DNA of 64,000 nucleotides from positions 1,488,001 to 1,552,000 of the forward strand of contig NZ_CP142685.1 of the NCBI RefSeq assembly GCF_045689735.1. The letters run 5' to 3'. Source of the stretch: Halothiobacillus sp045689735. Lineage in GTDB: Bacteria; Pseudomonadota; Gammaproteobacteria; Halothiobacillales; Halothiobacillaceae. How positions within the stretch are numbered: position 1 is the stretch's first letter; the number at the start of each line of letters is the position of its first letter. Shown in pieces: positions 28,734 to 37,571 of this stretch. The notes beneath the pieces were generated by a model that did no database searches, was not told the origin of the DNA, and saw nothing but the letters and a program-made list of their open reading frames with translations. The position numbers and the translations under genes were made by a program.

Positions 28734-29599
28734 TCCTTGAACGCCTGTGCCGCTGGCGAGAGCAGCTTGTCCGCTCGATGCACGAGATACCAATGCCGCA
28801 TCACCGGGAACCCCTCGACGGATAACACCGCTAGGCGATTCAGCGCCAGTTCCATCTCCAGCGTTTGCAGCGACAGAATCCCCAAGCCCAGCCCAGCCTG
28901 AACCGCCATTTTGATCGCGGCATTGGTGTTCATGGTCACGCTGCGGGCGATTCGCAATCCTTTGGCCGCAAAAAACCGCTCCATCGCATCTTGTGTGCCG
29001 GAACCCGGTTCACGCACCAGAAATGTCTCATCCGCCAAATCCGCCAAGGGAATATCCCGCAAGGCCGTCAAGGGATGATTCAGCGGCGCCGCCACCACCA
29101 ATGGATTTTCCATCAGGCGCACGGCGGTCAACCCCAGTTCCGCCGGCACCTGCCCCATGATCGCCAGATCGATCCGGTTCTGCGCCAGCATGTCCAATAC
29201 GGCGCCTCGATTGGAGACTTCCAGCGTCAGGCTCACCTGCTTATATTTCTGCCGAAACCGCGCCAAAATCCCCGTCGCCACCGCCTTGGCGCTGGAGGTG
29301 ATGCCCAGCTGGATCACCCCGCCTTCCACGCCCTTGAGCCGGTTGAATGCCTGCCCCAGATCCTTGAGCTGCGCCGCAATGTTCTGGCTGGCATGAAACA
29401 TCACCCGCCCCGCATCGGTGAGGAAAATCTTTTTACCCACCTGCTCAGTCAGCGCCAACCCAACCACGGATTCGATTTGCCGCATCTGCATCGAGACGGC
29501 CGGTTGAGTCAGGCGCAACTCCTCCGCCGCGCGTGAAAAGGAAAGATGGCGCGCCACCGCCTCGAACACCACGAATTGCCGCATGGTCAGTCGCCGCAT
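28688..29599 (-). CDS. cbbR: LysR-type regulator of the form II RubisCO operon (CbbR family)
   Basis: A 303-residue LysR-type regulator. The N-terminal winged helix includes 'LSFSRAAEELRLTQPAVSMQ', and an effector-binding domain follows from about residue 95. It is divergent from cbbM with 126 bases between the starts, the classic position of a CbbR that controls the adjacent RubisCO operon in response to metabolites of the Calvin cycle. It is a paralogue of the LysR protein at 34710-35609. An internal ATG five codons in could be the real start. Confidence 0.87.
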   Translation of the reverse strand: MRRLTMRQFVVFEAVARHLSFSRAAEELRLTQPAVSMQMRQIESVVGLALTEQVGKKIFLTDAGRVMFHASQNIAAQLKDLGQAFNRLKGVEGGVIQLGITSSAKAVATGILARFRQKYKQVSLTLEVSNRGAVLDMLAQNRIDLAIMGQVPAELGLTAVRLMENPLVVAAPLNHPLTALRDIPLADLADETFLVREPGSGTQDAMERFFAAKGLRIARSVTMNTNAAIKMAVQAGLGLGILSLQTLEMELALNRLAVLSVEGFPVMRHWYLVHRADKLLSPAAQAFKDQLLVDLPAPSSSGE

Positions 29600-29635
29600 A
29601 TCTCCTCCAATCCATCAGGCTTTCTTATGAAAATC

Positions 29636-29656
29636 TTAATAAATCCTGAATATTAA
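29636..29656. promoter_or_regulatory. Candidate LysR (CbbR) operator upstream of cbbM
   Basis: A perfect inverted repeat TTAATA-N9-TATTAA lies in an AT-rich island (29620-29665) between the divergent cbbR and cbbM genes. It fits the dyad structure of LysR-family sites, though its 9-base spacer is longer than the usual T-N11-A core predicts. A TTATAC at 29657-29662 could be the cbbM -10. Confidence 0.5.
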
Positions 29657-29725
29657 TTATACAAGCGAGCGCCTACAGTGCGCGGCGTATCGTTCCTTTT
29701 CTCTCGCAACCCCGAGGAGTCCGAC

Positions 29726-31105
29726 ATGGATCAATCCGCCCGTTACGCTGATCTCAGCCTGAAAGAAGAAGACCTGATGGCCGCCGGCAACCACATTCTG
29801 GTGGCCTACAAAATGAAGCCGAAAGCCGGTCACGGCTATCTGGAAGCCGCCGCCCACTTCGCGGCTGAGTCTTCCACCGGCACCAATGTCGAGGTTTCCA
29901 CCACCGACGATTTCACCAAGGGTGTGGACGCGCTGGTCTATCACATCGACGAAGCCAAGGAAGACATGCGGATCGCTTATCCGCTGGAACTGTTCGATCG
30001 CAATGTGACCGATGGTCGCTTCATGATCGTCTCCTTCCTGACGCTGGCCATTGGCAACAATCAGGGCATGGGCGACATCGAATACGGCAAGATGGTCGAT
30101 TTCTGGGTTCCGCCGCGCGCCATCCAGATGTTCGACGGCCCCGCCACCGACATCTCCAACCTGTGGCGCATCCTCGGTCGTCCGATGCAGGACGGCGGCT
30201 ACATCGCCGGCACCATCATCAAGCCGAAACTGGGTCTGCGTCCCGAGCCTTTCGCCCAGGCGGCCTACCAGTTCTGGCTGGGCGGCGACTTCATCAAAAA
30301 CGATGAACCGCAAGGCAACCAGGTATTCGCACCGGTCAAGAAAGTCATCCCGCTCGTGTATGACGCGATGAAACGCGCGCAGGACGAAACCGGTCAGGCC
30401 AAGCTGTTCTCCATGAACATCACCGCCGACGACCACTACGAAATGTGCGCCCGCGCCGACTTCGCGCTGGAAGTCTTCGGCCCCGACGCGGACAAGCTCG
30501 CCTTCCTGGTCGATGGTTATGTCGGCGGTCCCGGCATGGTGACCACCGCCCGTCGCCAGTACCCGAACCAGTACCTGCACTACCACCGTGCCGGTCACGG
30601 CGCGGTGACTTCCCCGAGCACCAACCGCGGCTACACCGCGTTCGTGCTGGCCAAGATGAGCCGTCTGCAAGGTGCTTCCGGCATCCATGTTGGCACTATG
30701 GGCTACGGCAAGATGGAAGGCGAAGGCGATGACCGCAACATCGCCTACATGATCGAGCGCGACGAGTGCCAAGGTCCGGTGTACTACCAAAAATGGTATG
30801 GCATGAAGCCCACCACGCCGATCATCTCCGGCGGCATGAACGCCCTGCGTCTGCCCGGCTTCTTCGAGAACCTCGGCCACGGCAATGTGATCAACACCGC
30901 CGGCGGCGGCTCTTACGGCCACATCGACAGCCCGGCGGCCGGTGCCATCTCGCTGCGTCAGGCGTATGAGTGCTGGAAAGCCGGCGCCGACCCGATCGAG
31001 TTCGCCAAAGAACACAAAGAGTTCGCCCGCGCCTTCGAATCGTTCCCGAAAGACGCCGATCTGCTCTTCCCGGGCTGGCGCGAAAAACTCGGCGTACACA
31101 AATAA
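29726..31105 (+). CDS. cbbM: Form II ribulose-bisphosphate carboxylase
   Basis: A 459-residue form II RubisCO, which fixes CO2 onto ribulose 1,5-bisphosphate. Form II identity is shown by 'GTIIKPKLGLRPEPFAQAAY', the carbamylated-lysine segment GGDFIKNDE and the loop 6 region 'HVGTMGYGKMEG'. The ATG at 29726 follows GAGGAG; an upstream ATG in the same frame at 29678 is not used by the family. Form II enzymes have low CO2/O2 specificity and serve high-CO2 or low-O2 growth outside carboxysomes. cbbM, cbbQ1 and cbbO1 are probably one operon under the divergent cbbR. Confidence 0.97.
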   Translation: MDQSARYADLSLKEEDLMAAGNHILVAYKMKPKAGHGYLEAAAHFAAESSTGTNVEVSTTDDFTKGVDALVYHIDEAKEDMRIAYPLELFDRNVTDGRFMIVSFLTLAIGNNQGMGDIEYGKMVDFWVPPRAIQMFDGPATDISNLWRILGRPMQDGGYIAGTIIKPKLGLRPEPFAQAAYQFWLGGDFIKNDEPQGNQVFAPVKKVIPLVYDAMKRAQDETGQAKLFSMNITADDHYEMCARADFALEVFGPDADKLAFLVDGYVGGPGMVTTARRQYPNQYLHYHRAGHGAVTSPSTNRGYTAFVLAKMSRLQGASGIHVGTMGYGKMEGEGDDRNIAYMIERDECQGPVYYQKWYGMKPTTPIISGGMNALRLPGFFENLGHGNVINTAGGGSYGHIDSPAAGAISLRQAYECWKAGADPIEFAKEHKEFARAFESFPKDADLLFPGWREKLGVHK

Positions 31106-31118
31106 GTGGATCGCCGAG

Positions 31119-31219
31119 GGAGGCCGCCCTCGCGGCCTCCGAACGACCCCGATCCGTCGGGGGAACAACGCCAGACTGCCCAGCAGTCTGCTTGGCCATG
31201 CGCGCCCACGCGTGCGCAT
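31119..31219 (+). other. Array of four stem-loops between cbbM and cbbQ1
   Basis: Four perfect inverted repeats follow one another: GGAGGCCGC/GCGGCCTCC (31119-31140), CCCCGA/TCGGGG (31147-31162), CAGACTGC/GCAGTCTG (31172-31190) and ATGCGC/GCGCAT (31198-31219). None has a T-run, so simple termination is unlikely. They could protect the cbbM transcript from 3' decay or lower expression of the activase genes relative to RubisCO. Confidence 0.7.
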
Positions 31220-31249
31220 CGCCAAGCCCGCCCAACCGGAACTTCGCCC

Positions 31250-32053
31250 ATGATCGACATTGCGCAATACCGCATTGAACACGAGCCGTTTTATCAGCCC
31301 AAAGGCAACGAAATTGCGCTGTACGAAGCCGCCTACCGTAATCGGCTGCCGGTGATGGTCAAAGGCCCGACCGGCTGCGGCAAGTCGCGTTTTGTCGAAC
31401 ACATGGCTTGGAAGCTCGGTAAGCCGCTGATTACCGTGGCCTGCAACGAGGACATGACCGCCTCCGATCTGGTCGGGCGGTTTCTGCTCGATCACAATGG
31501 CACCCGCTGGGTCGATGGGCCGCTCACCACCGCCGCCCGCATCGGCGCAATCTGCTATCTCGATGAAATCGTCGAAGCCCGGCAAGACACCACCATCGTC
31601 ATTCACCCGCTGACCGACCACCGCCGCACCCTGCCGCTGGACAAGAAAGGCGAACTGATCCAGGCGCATCCGGATTTCCAGCTCGTCATCTCCTACAACC
31701 CCGGCTACCAAACCCTGATGAAGGATCTGAAACAATCGACCAAACAACGGTTTACCGGATTTGAATTCGATTACCCCGAAGCCGAACTGGAAACCCGGAT
31801 TGTCGCTAGGGAAACCGGCCTGACCGAGTCCATTGCCGCGCAACTCGTGCAGATCAGCCGCACCGCCCGCAACCTCAAAGGCCACGGCTTGACGGAAGGC
31901 ATCTCCACCCGCCTGCTCGTGTACGCTGCGACCCTGATTCAGGATGGGGTCGAACCGCGCGAAGCTTGCCGAATGGCCTTGGTTCACCCGATCACCGATG
32001 ATGCCGATATTCGCCAGACCCTCGAACACGCCATCGACCTCACCTTCGCCTGA
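31250..32053 (+). CDS. cbbQ: CbbQ, AAA+ RubisCO activase subunit (form II set)
   Basis: A 267-residue MoxR-type AAA+ ATPase. Walker A is GPTGCGKS (about residues 38-45), a Walker B-like 'ICYLDEIVEA' and the sensor-type 'VISYNPGYQ' follow. CbbQ hexamers bind one CbbO and use ATP to remove inhibitory sugar phosphates from RubisCO. It is adjacent to cbbM and cbbO1, so form II RubisCO is the likely client. It is very similar to the second CbbQ at 53528, particularly through the ATPase core. Confidence 0.94.
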   Translation: MIDIAQYRIEHEPFYQPKGNEIALYEAAYRNRLPVMVKGPTGCGKSRFVEHMAWKLGKPLITVACNEDMTASDLVGRFLLDHNGTRWVDGPLTTAARIGAICYLDEIVEARQDTTIVIHPLTDHRRTLPLDKKGELIQAHPDFQLVISYNPGYQTLMKDLKQSTKQRFTGFEFDYPEAELETRIVARETGLTESIAAQLVQISRTARNLKGHGLTEGISTRLLVYAATLIQDGVEPREACRMALVHPITDDADIRQTLEHAIDLTFA

Positions 32054-32061
32054 GGCGCGCC

Positions 32062-34335
32062 GTGTTGCCCAATGAACCGGCCATCGCCCCGGAAAACCTG
32101 GCCGCCTGGCGAACCGTCGATACCGGCTTTCCGGTCGTCGCGGCGATCTTCGATGATTGTCTGCGGACGGCAAGGCAGCAGCTCTCGCCCGGCGGGCTGA
32201 ACGATCATCTCGAAGCCGCACGCCAACTCGGCAAACTCGGCCGGGGCGCCGAACCCTTGCTCGCCTTTCTCGAACACTGGCCCGGCGTGGCCGTCGCCGT
32301 CGGCGAAGCCTGCCTGCCGCCGCTGCTGGCCACTATCCACGGTCTGCAACGCTCACCCAACGGCAAAGCCATCGCGCCGTTGCTCAACAGTCTGCACCCC
32401 GTCGCCCGGCGGCTGCATTCCGCCGAAGCCTTCACCCACTATCTGCGCCTCGTGCAAGACCTCGCGCAGCGCACTACCGGCTCCATCCACGGCCACCAAG
32501 CCACCTTCCCCAGCGCGGGTCTGCCGGAATTTCTCGGGCAGGCGCCCAAACTCGTCACGCTGCTGGCGCTCGATGGGCTGGCACGCTGGATCGATTACGG
32601 CATCAAAAACCATCCCAAGCACCCCGAACACCAGCGCGATTACTTCAGCCTGCAATCGGCCGACAGCCGCGCCATTCTGCAACGCGAACGCCAAGGCACC
32701 CTGCTCGCGGATGTGGAACGCAGCCTCGGTTTGTATCTGCGGGGCTTGTGGCAGGACGATGCCCCGCTGATCGGCTATTCCACCGCCTTCGACGAACTGC
32801 GCCAGCCCGTGCCGTATCGGGATGACCTCGGCATCCGCCTGCCGGATGTCTATACCGACCAGCACGGCGTGGCCGCCCTCGACCGCTATCGGGCGATTCT
32901 GGCGCATCTCGCGGGGCACCGGCGCTACAGCACGGCGCAGATTGCCGATAACTGGAGCCCGTTTCAGCGCATGGCCGTGGAGTTTTTTGAAGATGCCCGC
33001 ATCGATTCGCTGCTGATCCGCCAGTATCCTGGGCTGCGACGCATCCTCTGCCGCCTCCACCCCCGGCCAGAAGAAACCGCCTGCGACCCCGAAACCACCT
33101 CCTGCCTGCGGCACCGGCTGACCCTGCTCTCCTACGCCCTGCTCGATCCGGCGCATGGCTACGACAGTCCCATCGTGCAGCAATTTTCCGCCGAATTCAC
33201 CGCCGAGATGGCCAAAGGCGAGTCCTGCACGGAGGCTATGGCCGCACTAGCTCTGCGCTATGTCGCGCAAACCCGCCGACCCAGCGATCAATTCTCGCGG
33301 GTGCATTTTGCCGATACCGTCATCGAATACCGGGACGACAACCGCCACCTTTGGCGCTTCATCGAAGCGGGGGACGAAGAAGAAACCTTCGAGGAACGCG
33401 CGGCCAGCGACCCGCAAGAACTCACCGGCCTGCCGCCCCGCTATTACCGCGAGTGGGATTATTTGAGCCAAAGTTATCGGCCAGACTGGGCCTGCGTCTA
33501 TGAAGCGCTGCATCCGGCCGCCTCAGCCGATCGGATCGACCAACTCCTCGCCAAACACGCCGGTACCGCCAAGCAGCTCAAAAAGCTGCTCGATCTGCTC
33601 AAGCCGCAAGACAAAGTGCGCATCCGTTATCAGGAAGAAGGCAGCGAACTCGATCTGGACATCGCCATCCGTTCGCTGATCGACTTCAAAAGCGGCAGCC
33701 CGCCCGATCCGCGCATCAACATGAGCCATCAGACCAATGGCCGCAGCATCGCCGTCCTGTTGCTGCTGGATTTGTCGGCTTCCCTGAACGAACGCGCGCC
33801 GCACAGCGACCAGACCATCCTGCAACTGTCGCAGGAAGCCGTCTCCCTGCTGGCCTGGGCAATCGACCAACTGGGCGACCCGCTCGCCATCGCTGGCTTT
33901 CACTCCAACACCCGGTTTGAAGTGCGCTATCAACACATCAAAGGCTTTCGTGAACCCTGGGGCGATTCCGTCAAGGCGCGGCTGGCCGCCATGCAGGCCA
34001 ACTACTCCACCCGCATGGGCGCGGCCATGCGCCACGCCGCCCACTATCTGGCCGCTCAGCCGGCGGACAAAAAACTGATGCTCATCCTCACCGATGGCGA
34101 GCCCGCCGATGTCGATGTAGCCGACAGCCAGGCACTGATCGAAGACACCCGTCAGGCGGTCATCGAACTCGACCAGCAAGGCATTTACAGCTATGGCATC
34201 AGTCTCGACGCCCGCCTCGCTGCGCAGCAAGATGACTACATCCGCCAGATTTTCGGACAGAATTACACCGTCATCGACCAGATCAACCGCTTGCCCGAAC
34301 AACTACCCAAATTATTCATTTCACTCACTCGATGA
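32062..34335 (+). CDS. cbbO: CbbO, VWA-domain RubisCO activase adaptor (form II set)
   Basis: A 757-residue protein that starts with GTG at 32062, nine bases after the cbbQ1 stop. The C-terminal von Willebrand factor A domain (about 565-757) has an intact MIDAS: DLSAS, a downstream threonine in 'YSTRMGAAM', and 'LTDGEPAD'. In CbbQO activases the CbbO MIDAS contacts an acidic residue on RubisCO and CbbQ supplies ATP-driven force. The N-terminal part is helical and has no recognised catalytic motif. A paralogue with the same architecture (45155-47518) belongs to the carboxysome cluster. Confidence 0.93.
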   Translation: MLPNEPAIAPENLAAWRTVDTGFPVVAAIFDDCLRTARQQLSPGGLNDHLEAARQLGKLGRGAEPLLAFLEHWPGVAVAVGEACLPPLLATIHGLQRSPNGKAIAPLLNSLHPVARRLHSAEAFTHYLRLVQDLAQRTTGSIHGHQATFPSAGLPEFLGQAPKLVTLLALDGLARWIDYGIKNHPKHPEHQRDYFSLQSADSRAILQRERQGTLLADVERSLGLYLRGLWQDDAPLIGYSTAFDELRQPVPYRDDLGIRLPDVYTDQHGVAALDRYRAILAHLAGHRRYSTAQIADNWSPFQRMAVEFFEDARIDSLLIRQYPGLRRILCRLHPRPEETACDPETTSCLRHRLTLLSYALLDPAHGYDSPIVQQFSAEFTAEMAKGESCTEAMAALALRYVAQTRRPSDQFSRVHFADTVIEYRDDNRHLWRFIEAGDEEETFEERAASDPQELTGLPPRYYREWDYLSQSYRPDWACVYEALHPAASADRIDQLLAKHAGTAKQLKKLLDLLKPQDKVRIRYQEEGSELDLDIAIRSLIDFKSGSPPDPRINMSHQTNGRSIAVLLLLDLSASLNERAPHSDQTILQLSQEAVSLLAWAIDQLGDPLAIAGFHSNTRFEVRYQHIKGFREPWGDSVKARLAAMQANYSTRMGAAMRHAAHYLAAQPADKKLMLILTDGEPADVDVADSQALIEDTRQAVIELDQQGIYSYGISLDARLAAQQDDYIRQIFGQNYTVIDQINRLPEQLPKLFISLTR

Positions 34336-34347
34336 AGGAGCCACCCC

Positions 34348-34683
34348 ATGTCCGGTTTTCCCAACTGCCCCCAATGCGGCCAAGCCAACACCTACCCGGA
34401 TGGCGACCTGTTCATTTGCCCGGATTGTGGATATGAATGGGCGGCTGCCGGAACCGAGGAAGAAGAAACCACCCGACAGGTCAAAGATGCCAATGGCACC
34501 GTGCTCCAGGACGGCGATACCGTGACCCTGATCAAAGACCTCAAGGTCAAAGGCAGCTCGATCACCCTCAAGGTGGGCAGCAAAATCAAGGGCATCCGGA
34601 TTGTCGACGGGGATCACGAGCTCGACTGCAAAACCGAAGCCGGCCCGATGATGCTCAAAGCCTGCTTCGTCAAAAAAGCCTGA
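34348..34683 (+). CDS. YjdM/PhnA family zinc-ribbon protein
   Basis: A 111-residue protein with an N-terminal zinc ribbon (CPQC...CPDC, cysteines within residues 7-30) and the conserved C-terminal domain 'VLQDGDTVTLIKDLKVKG'. This is the YjdM (formerly PhnA) family, once linked to alkylphosphonate use but of uncertain function; it should not be confused with phosphonoacetate hydrolase. It lies 12 bases after cbbO1, so it is probably co-transcribed with the form II operon, an unusual context. Confidence 0.88.
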   Translation: MSGFPNCPQCGQANTYPDGDLFICPDCGYEWAAAGTEEEETTRQVKDANGTVLQDGDTVTLIKDLKVKGSSITLKVGSKIKGIRIVDGDHELDCKTEAGPMMLKACFVKKA

Positions 34684-34709
34684 ACCCCAACACAAAATGC
34701 CCTGTAATT

Positions 34710-35609
34710 TCAGCGGGGCGCATTCGCCAGCAAAAAATCCAAAAACGCTTGCGCCACGACCGAAAGTTCTCGCCCAGCCGGATAAACCGCATACCATTGA
34801 CGCTGAATGGGAAACCCCACCCCATCCAGCACGGCGAACTGTCCCGGCGGGTGTAGCACCAGCGCCTGCTGCGACAACGCGGAAATGCCCAAACCCGCCA
34901 GAACGGCCTGTTTAATCGCCTCGTTACTGCCCAGCTCCATGCGGGTATTGAGCGTCAAACCGCGTGAAGCGAACAATCGCTCGATCGCCATGCGCGTGCC
35001 CGATCCCGCCTCCCGCATCAACCAAGGCTCCTCACTCAAGCGCTTCAAGGGCACAGCCGACTCCCCAGCCAACGGATGATTCGGCGCGGCCAGCACCACG
35101 ATCGGGTTATTCATGATCGGTGTGACCACCACATCCATATCTTCTGGCGGTTGCCCGAGCAAATACAGATCGTCCAGGTTATTGGCGATACTCGCCAACA
35201 CCTGCTCTTTGTTCGTCACCCGCAGACTGACATCGATGCCAGGATAGCGCTTGGCAAACTCACCAAGCAGACGCGGCGCAAAATAGGACGCGGTGCTGAT
35301 GGCCATCAACCGCAATTGCCCTTTTTTCAATCCCTGCCGTTCATCCACCGACATCGCAAATCGATCCATCACACCAAAAACCGCGCGCGTGGCTTGTGCC
35401 AACTCCGACCCATCTTCCGTGAGATAAATCTTCTTCCCCACCTGCTCAAACAGCGGTACCCCGATAATTTCGGTCAACTTCTTGATTTGCATGGACACAG
35501 TCGGCTGAGTGAGATGCAGCTCGGCCGAGGCTCGTGTGAAACTCCCCGTACGCGCGATAGCCTCAAAGATTTCCAGTTGGCGAAAGGTGAAGTGGTGGCG
35601 CATAAGCAC
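34710..35609 (-). CDS. cbbR: LysR-type regulator of the carboxysome operon (CbbR)
   Basis: A 299-residue LysR-type regulator with a winged-helix domain ('GSFTRASAELHLTQPTVSMQ') and a LysR effector-binding domain. It is divergent from cbbL with 148 bases between the starts, so it is the probable activator of the form I RubisCO/carboxysome operon. It shares the general sequence pattern of the first CbbR, including 'EQVGKKIYLT', but the two differ widely in the effector domain and may read different metabolites. Confidence 0.9.
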   Translation of the reverse strand: MLMRHHFTFRQLEIFEAIARTGSFTRASAELHLTQPTVSMQIKKLTEIIGVPLFEQVGKKIYLTEDGSELAQATRAVFGVMDRFAMSVDERQGLKKGQLRLMAISTASYFAPRLLGEFAKRYPGIDVSLRVTNKEQVLASIANNLDDLYLLGQPPEDMDVVVTPIMNNPIVVLAAPNHPLAGESAVPLKRLSEEPWLMREAGSGTRMAIERLFASRGLTLNTRMELGSNEAIKQAVLAGLGISALSQQALVLHPPGQFAVLDGVGFPIQRQWYAVYPAGRELSVVAQAFLDFLLANAPR

Positions 35610-35616
35610 TCCCTAA

Positions 35617-35647
35617 TATCATCGAGAATAATAGATGATAGTCTATT
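35617..35647. promoter_or_regulatory. Candidate CbbR operator upstream of cbbL
   Basis: Two overlapping perfect dyads are present: TATCAT-N12-ATGATA (35617-35640) and AATAGA-N6-TCTATT (35630-35647). Overlapping dyads immediately upstream of the -35 are typical of LysR recognition and activation sites. They differ in sequence from the dyad upstream of cbbM. Confidence 0.6.
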
Positions 35648-35674
35648 GAGAGGATAAGAAATATCGACTGTTAT
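35646..35674 (+). promoter_or_regulatory. cbbLp: Candidate sigma-70 promoter of the carboxysome operon
   Basis: TTGAGA (35646-35651) and TGTTAT (35669-35674) are separated by 17 bases, with 5/6 and 4/6 matches to consensus. The -35 overlaps the end of the second CbbR dyad, consistent with an activator-dependent promoter. The cbbL start is 84 bases downstream of the -10. Confidence 0.5.
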
Positions 35675-35757
35675 TGATGAAACTGCACGGGCAAGATGCG
35701 TCCACGCGTCAAGCCGCTGGGGCGTTGCGCGAAATCCCATCCTTTCAGGAGGAACCC

Positions 35758-37179
35758 ATGGCAGTTAAAAAGTACAGTGCTGGTGTTAAAGAATACCGGC
35801 AAACCTACTGGATGCCGGAATACACCCCGTTGGATTCCGACATTCTTGCCTGCTTCAAGATCACCCCGCAACCCGGCGTGGATCGTGAAGAGGCGGCCGC
35901 TGCGGTTGCAGCAGAATCGTCAACCGGCACCTGGACGACCGTCTGGACTGACCTGTTGACTGATATGGATTACTACAAGGGTCGCGCTTATCGCATCGAA
36001 GATGTGCCGGGTGATGATTCTGCCTTCTATGCCTTCATTGCCTACCCGATCGACCTGTTCGAAGAAGGTTCGGTGGTCAACGTATTCACCTCCCTCGTGG
36101 GCAACGTGTTCGGCTTCAAAGCCGTTCGCGGCCTGCGTCTGGAAGATGTGCGCTTCCCGCTCGCGTATGTGAAAACCTGCGGCGGCCCGCCCCACGGGAT
36201 TCAAGTTGAACGCGACAAGATGAACAAATACGGCCGCCCGTTGCTCGGCTGTACCATCAAGCCGAAACTCGGCCTGTCCGCCAAAAACTACGGCCGCGCT
36301 GTATACGAGTGCTTGCGTGGCGGTCTGGACTTCACGAAAGACGACGAAAACATCAACAGCCAACCGTTCATGCGCTGGCGTGATCGCTTCTCGTTCGTGC
36401 AAGACGCCACCGAAACCGCAGAAGCTCAAACCGGCGAACGCAAAGGTCACTACCTGAATGTGACCGCACCGACCCCGGAAGAGATGTACAAGCGTGCCGA
36501 GTTCGCCAAAGAAATTGGCGCCCCAATCATCATGCACGACTACATCACCGGCGGCTTCACGGCCAACACGGGTCTGGCGAACTGGTGCCGCGATAATGGC
36601 GTTCTGCTGCACATCCACCGTGCGATGCACGCGGTAATCGACCGCAACCCGCATCACGGGATTCACTTCCGCGTCCTGACCAAGATCCTGCGTTTGTCGG
36701 GTGGCGACCACCTGCACACCGGTACCGTTGTGGGCAAACTGGAAGGCGACCGTGCCTCTACCCTCGGCTGGATCGACCTGCTGCGCGAATCCTTCATTCC
36801 GGAAGATCGTTCACGCGGGATTTTCTTCGACCAAGACTGGGGCTCCATGCCGGGCGTCTTCGCCGTGGCTTCTGGTGGTATCCATGTATGGCACATGCCG
36901 GCACTCGTCACCATCTTCGGTGATGATTCCGTCCTGCAATTCGGCGGCGGCACCCTGGGTCACCCCTGGGGTAACGCAGCCGGTGCAGCCGCGAACCGTG
37001 TCGCCCTGGAAGCGTGTGTCGAAGCACGCAACCAAGGCCGCGACCTGGAGCGCGAAGGCAAGGAGATCCTGACTGCGGCGGCGGCTCATAGCCCCGAGCT
37101 CAAGATCGCCATGGAAACCTGGAAAGAGATCAAATTTGAGTTCGATACCGTCGACAAACTCGACGTACAGAACCGTTGA
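35758..37179 (+). CDS. cbbL: Form IA RubisCO large subunit (carboxysomal)
   Basis: A 473-residue form I RubisCO large subunit, the same length as in the Halothiobacillus enzyme. Key segments are 'GCTIKPKLGLSAKNYGRA', the carbamylated-lysine region DFTKDDEN and loop 6 'HTGTVVGKLEGDR'. The ATG at 35758 follows an AGGAGG-like site; an in-frame ATG at 35674 would extend it without family support. With CbbS it forms the L8S8 enzyme packed into alpha-carboxysomes by CsoS2. It is the first gene of a cluster that appears to run to about 54.6 kb. Confidence 0.98.
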   Translation: MAVKKYSAGVKEYRQTYWMPEYTPLDSDILACFKITPQPGVDREEAAAAVAAESSTGTWTTVWTDLLTDMDYYKGRAYRIEDVPGDDSAFYAFIAYPIDLFEEGSVVNVFTSLVGNVFGFKAVRGLRLEDVRFPLAYVKTCGGPPHGIQVERDKMNKYGRPLLGCTIKPKLGLSAKNYGRAVYECLRGGLDFTKDDENINSQPFMRWRDRFSFVQDATETAEAQTGERKGHYLNVTAPTPEEMYKRAEFAKEIGAPIIMHDYITGGFTANTGLANWCRDNGVLLHIHRAMHAVIDRNPHHGIHFRVLTKILRLSGGDHLHTGTVVGKLEGDRASTLGWIDLLRESFIPEDRSRGIFFDQDWGSMPGVFAVASGGIHVWHMPALVTIFGDDSVLQFGGGTLGHPWGNAAGAAANRVALEACVEARNQGRDLEREGKEILTAAAAHSPELKIAMETWKEIKFEFDTVDKLDVQNR

Positions 37180-37216
37180 TCCCGCCTGTTAAACCATTTG
37201 CAAAAGGTGAATAACC

Positions 37217-37549
37217 ATGGCTGATATGCAGGACTACAAACAAAGTCTCAAATACGAGACCTTCTCTTATCTTCCGCCGATGAGCTCGGAGCAAATCCGT
37301 GCTCAGATCAAATATGCCATTGCCCAAGGTTGGAACCCGGGCATCGAGCATGTTGAGCCGGAAAATTCGATGCAACACTACTGGTACATGTGGAAGCTGC
37401 CGTTTTTCGGCGAGCAAAGCGTGGATGCCGTACTCGCTGAGCTGGAATCTTGCCGTCGGGCGTACCCGACGCACCAGATCAAGCTGGTGGCCTACGACAA
37501 CTACGCTCAAAGCCAAGGCATGGCCTTCGTGGTCTACCGCGGCGGTTAA
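37217..37549 (+). CDS. cbbS: Form I RubisCO small subunit
   Basis: A 110-residue small subunit with the family segments 'FSYLPPMSSEQI' and 'YYWYMWKLPFFGE'-like sequence. It caps the L8 core and contributes to CsoS2 binding together with CbbL. It lies 37 bases after cbbL with a good ribosome site. A strong stem-loop follows it. Confidence 0.97.
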   Translation: MADMQDYKQSLKYETFSYLPPMSSEQIRAQIKYAIAQGWNPGIEHVEPENSMQHYWYMWKLPFFGEQSVDAVLAELESCRRAYPTHQIKLVAYDNYAQSQGMAFVVYRGG

Positions 37550-37571
37550 TTCCCTAACCTGAAGCGTCAGC

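Noticed and set aside
31119..31140. First hairpin after cbbM as a Rho-independent terminator
   Set aside because: No T-run follows the stem, and three further hairpins and cbbQ1 continue on the same strand.
29657..32221. Open minus-strand frame of 854 codons opposite cbbM, cbbQ1 and cbbO1
   Set aside because: It is a codon-bias shadow of strongly expressed GC-rich genes; its translation is low-complexity and has no family features, while the plus-strand genes are unambiguous.
34348..34683. Phosphonoacetate hydrolase (also called PhnA)
   Set aside because: The protein is only 111 residues with a zinc ribbon, matching the YjdM family and not the hydrolase.
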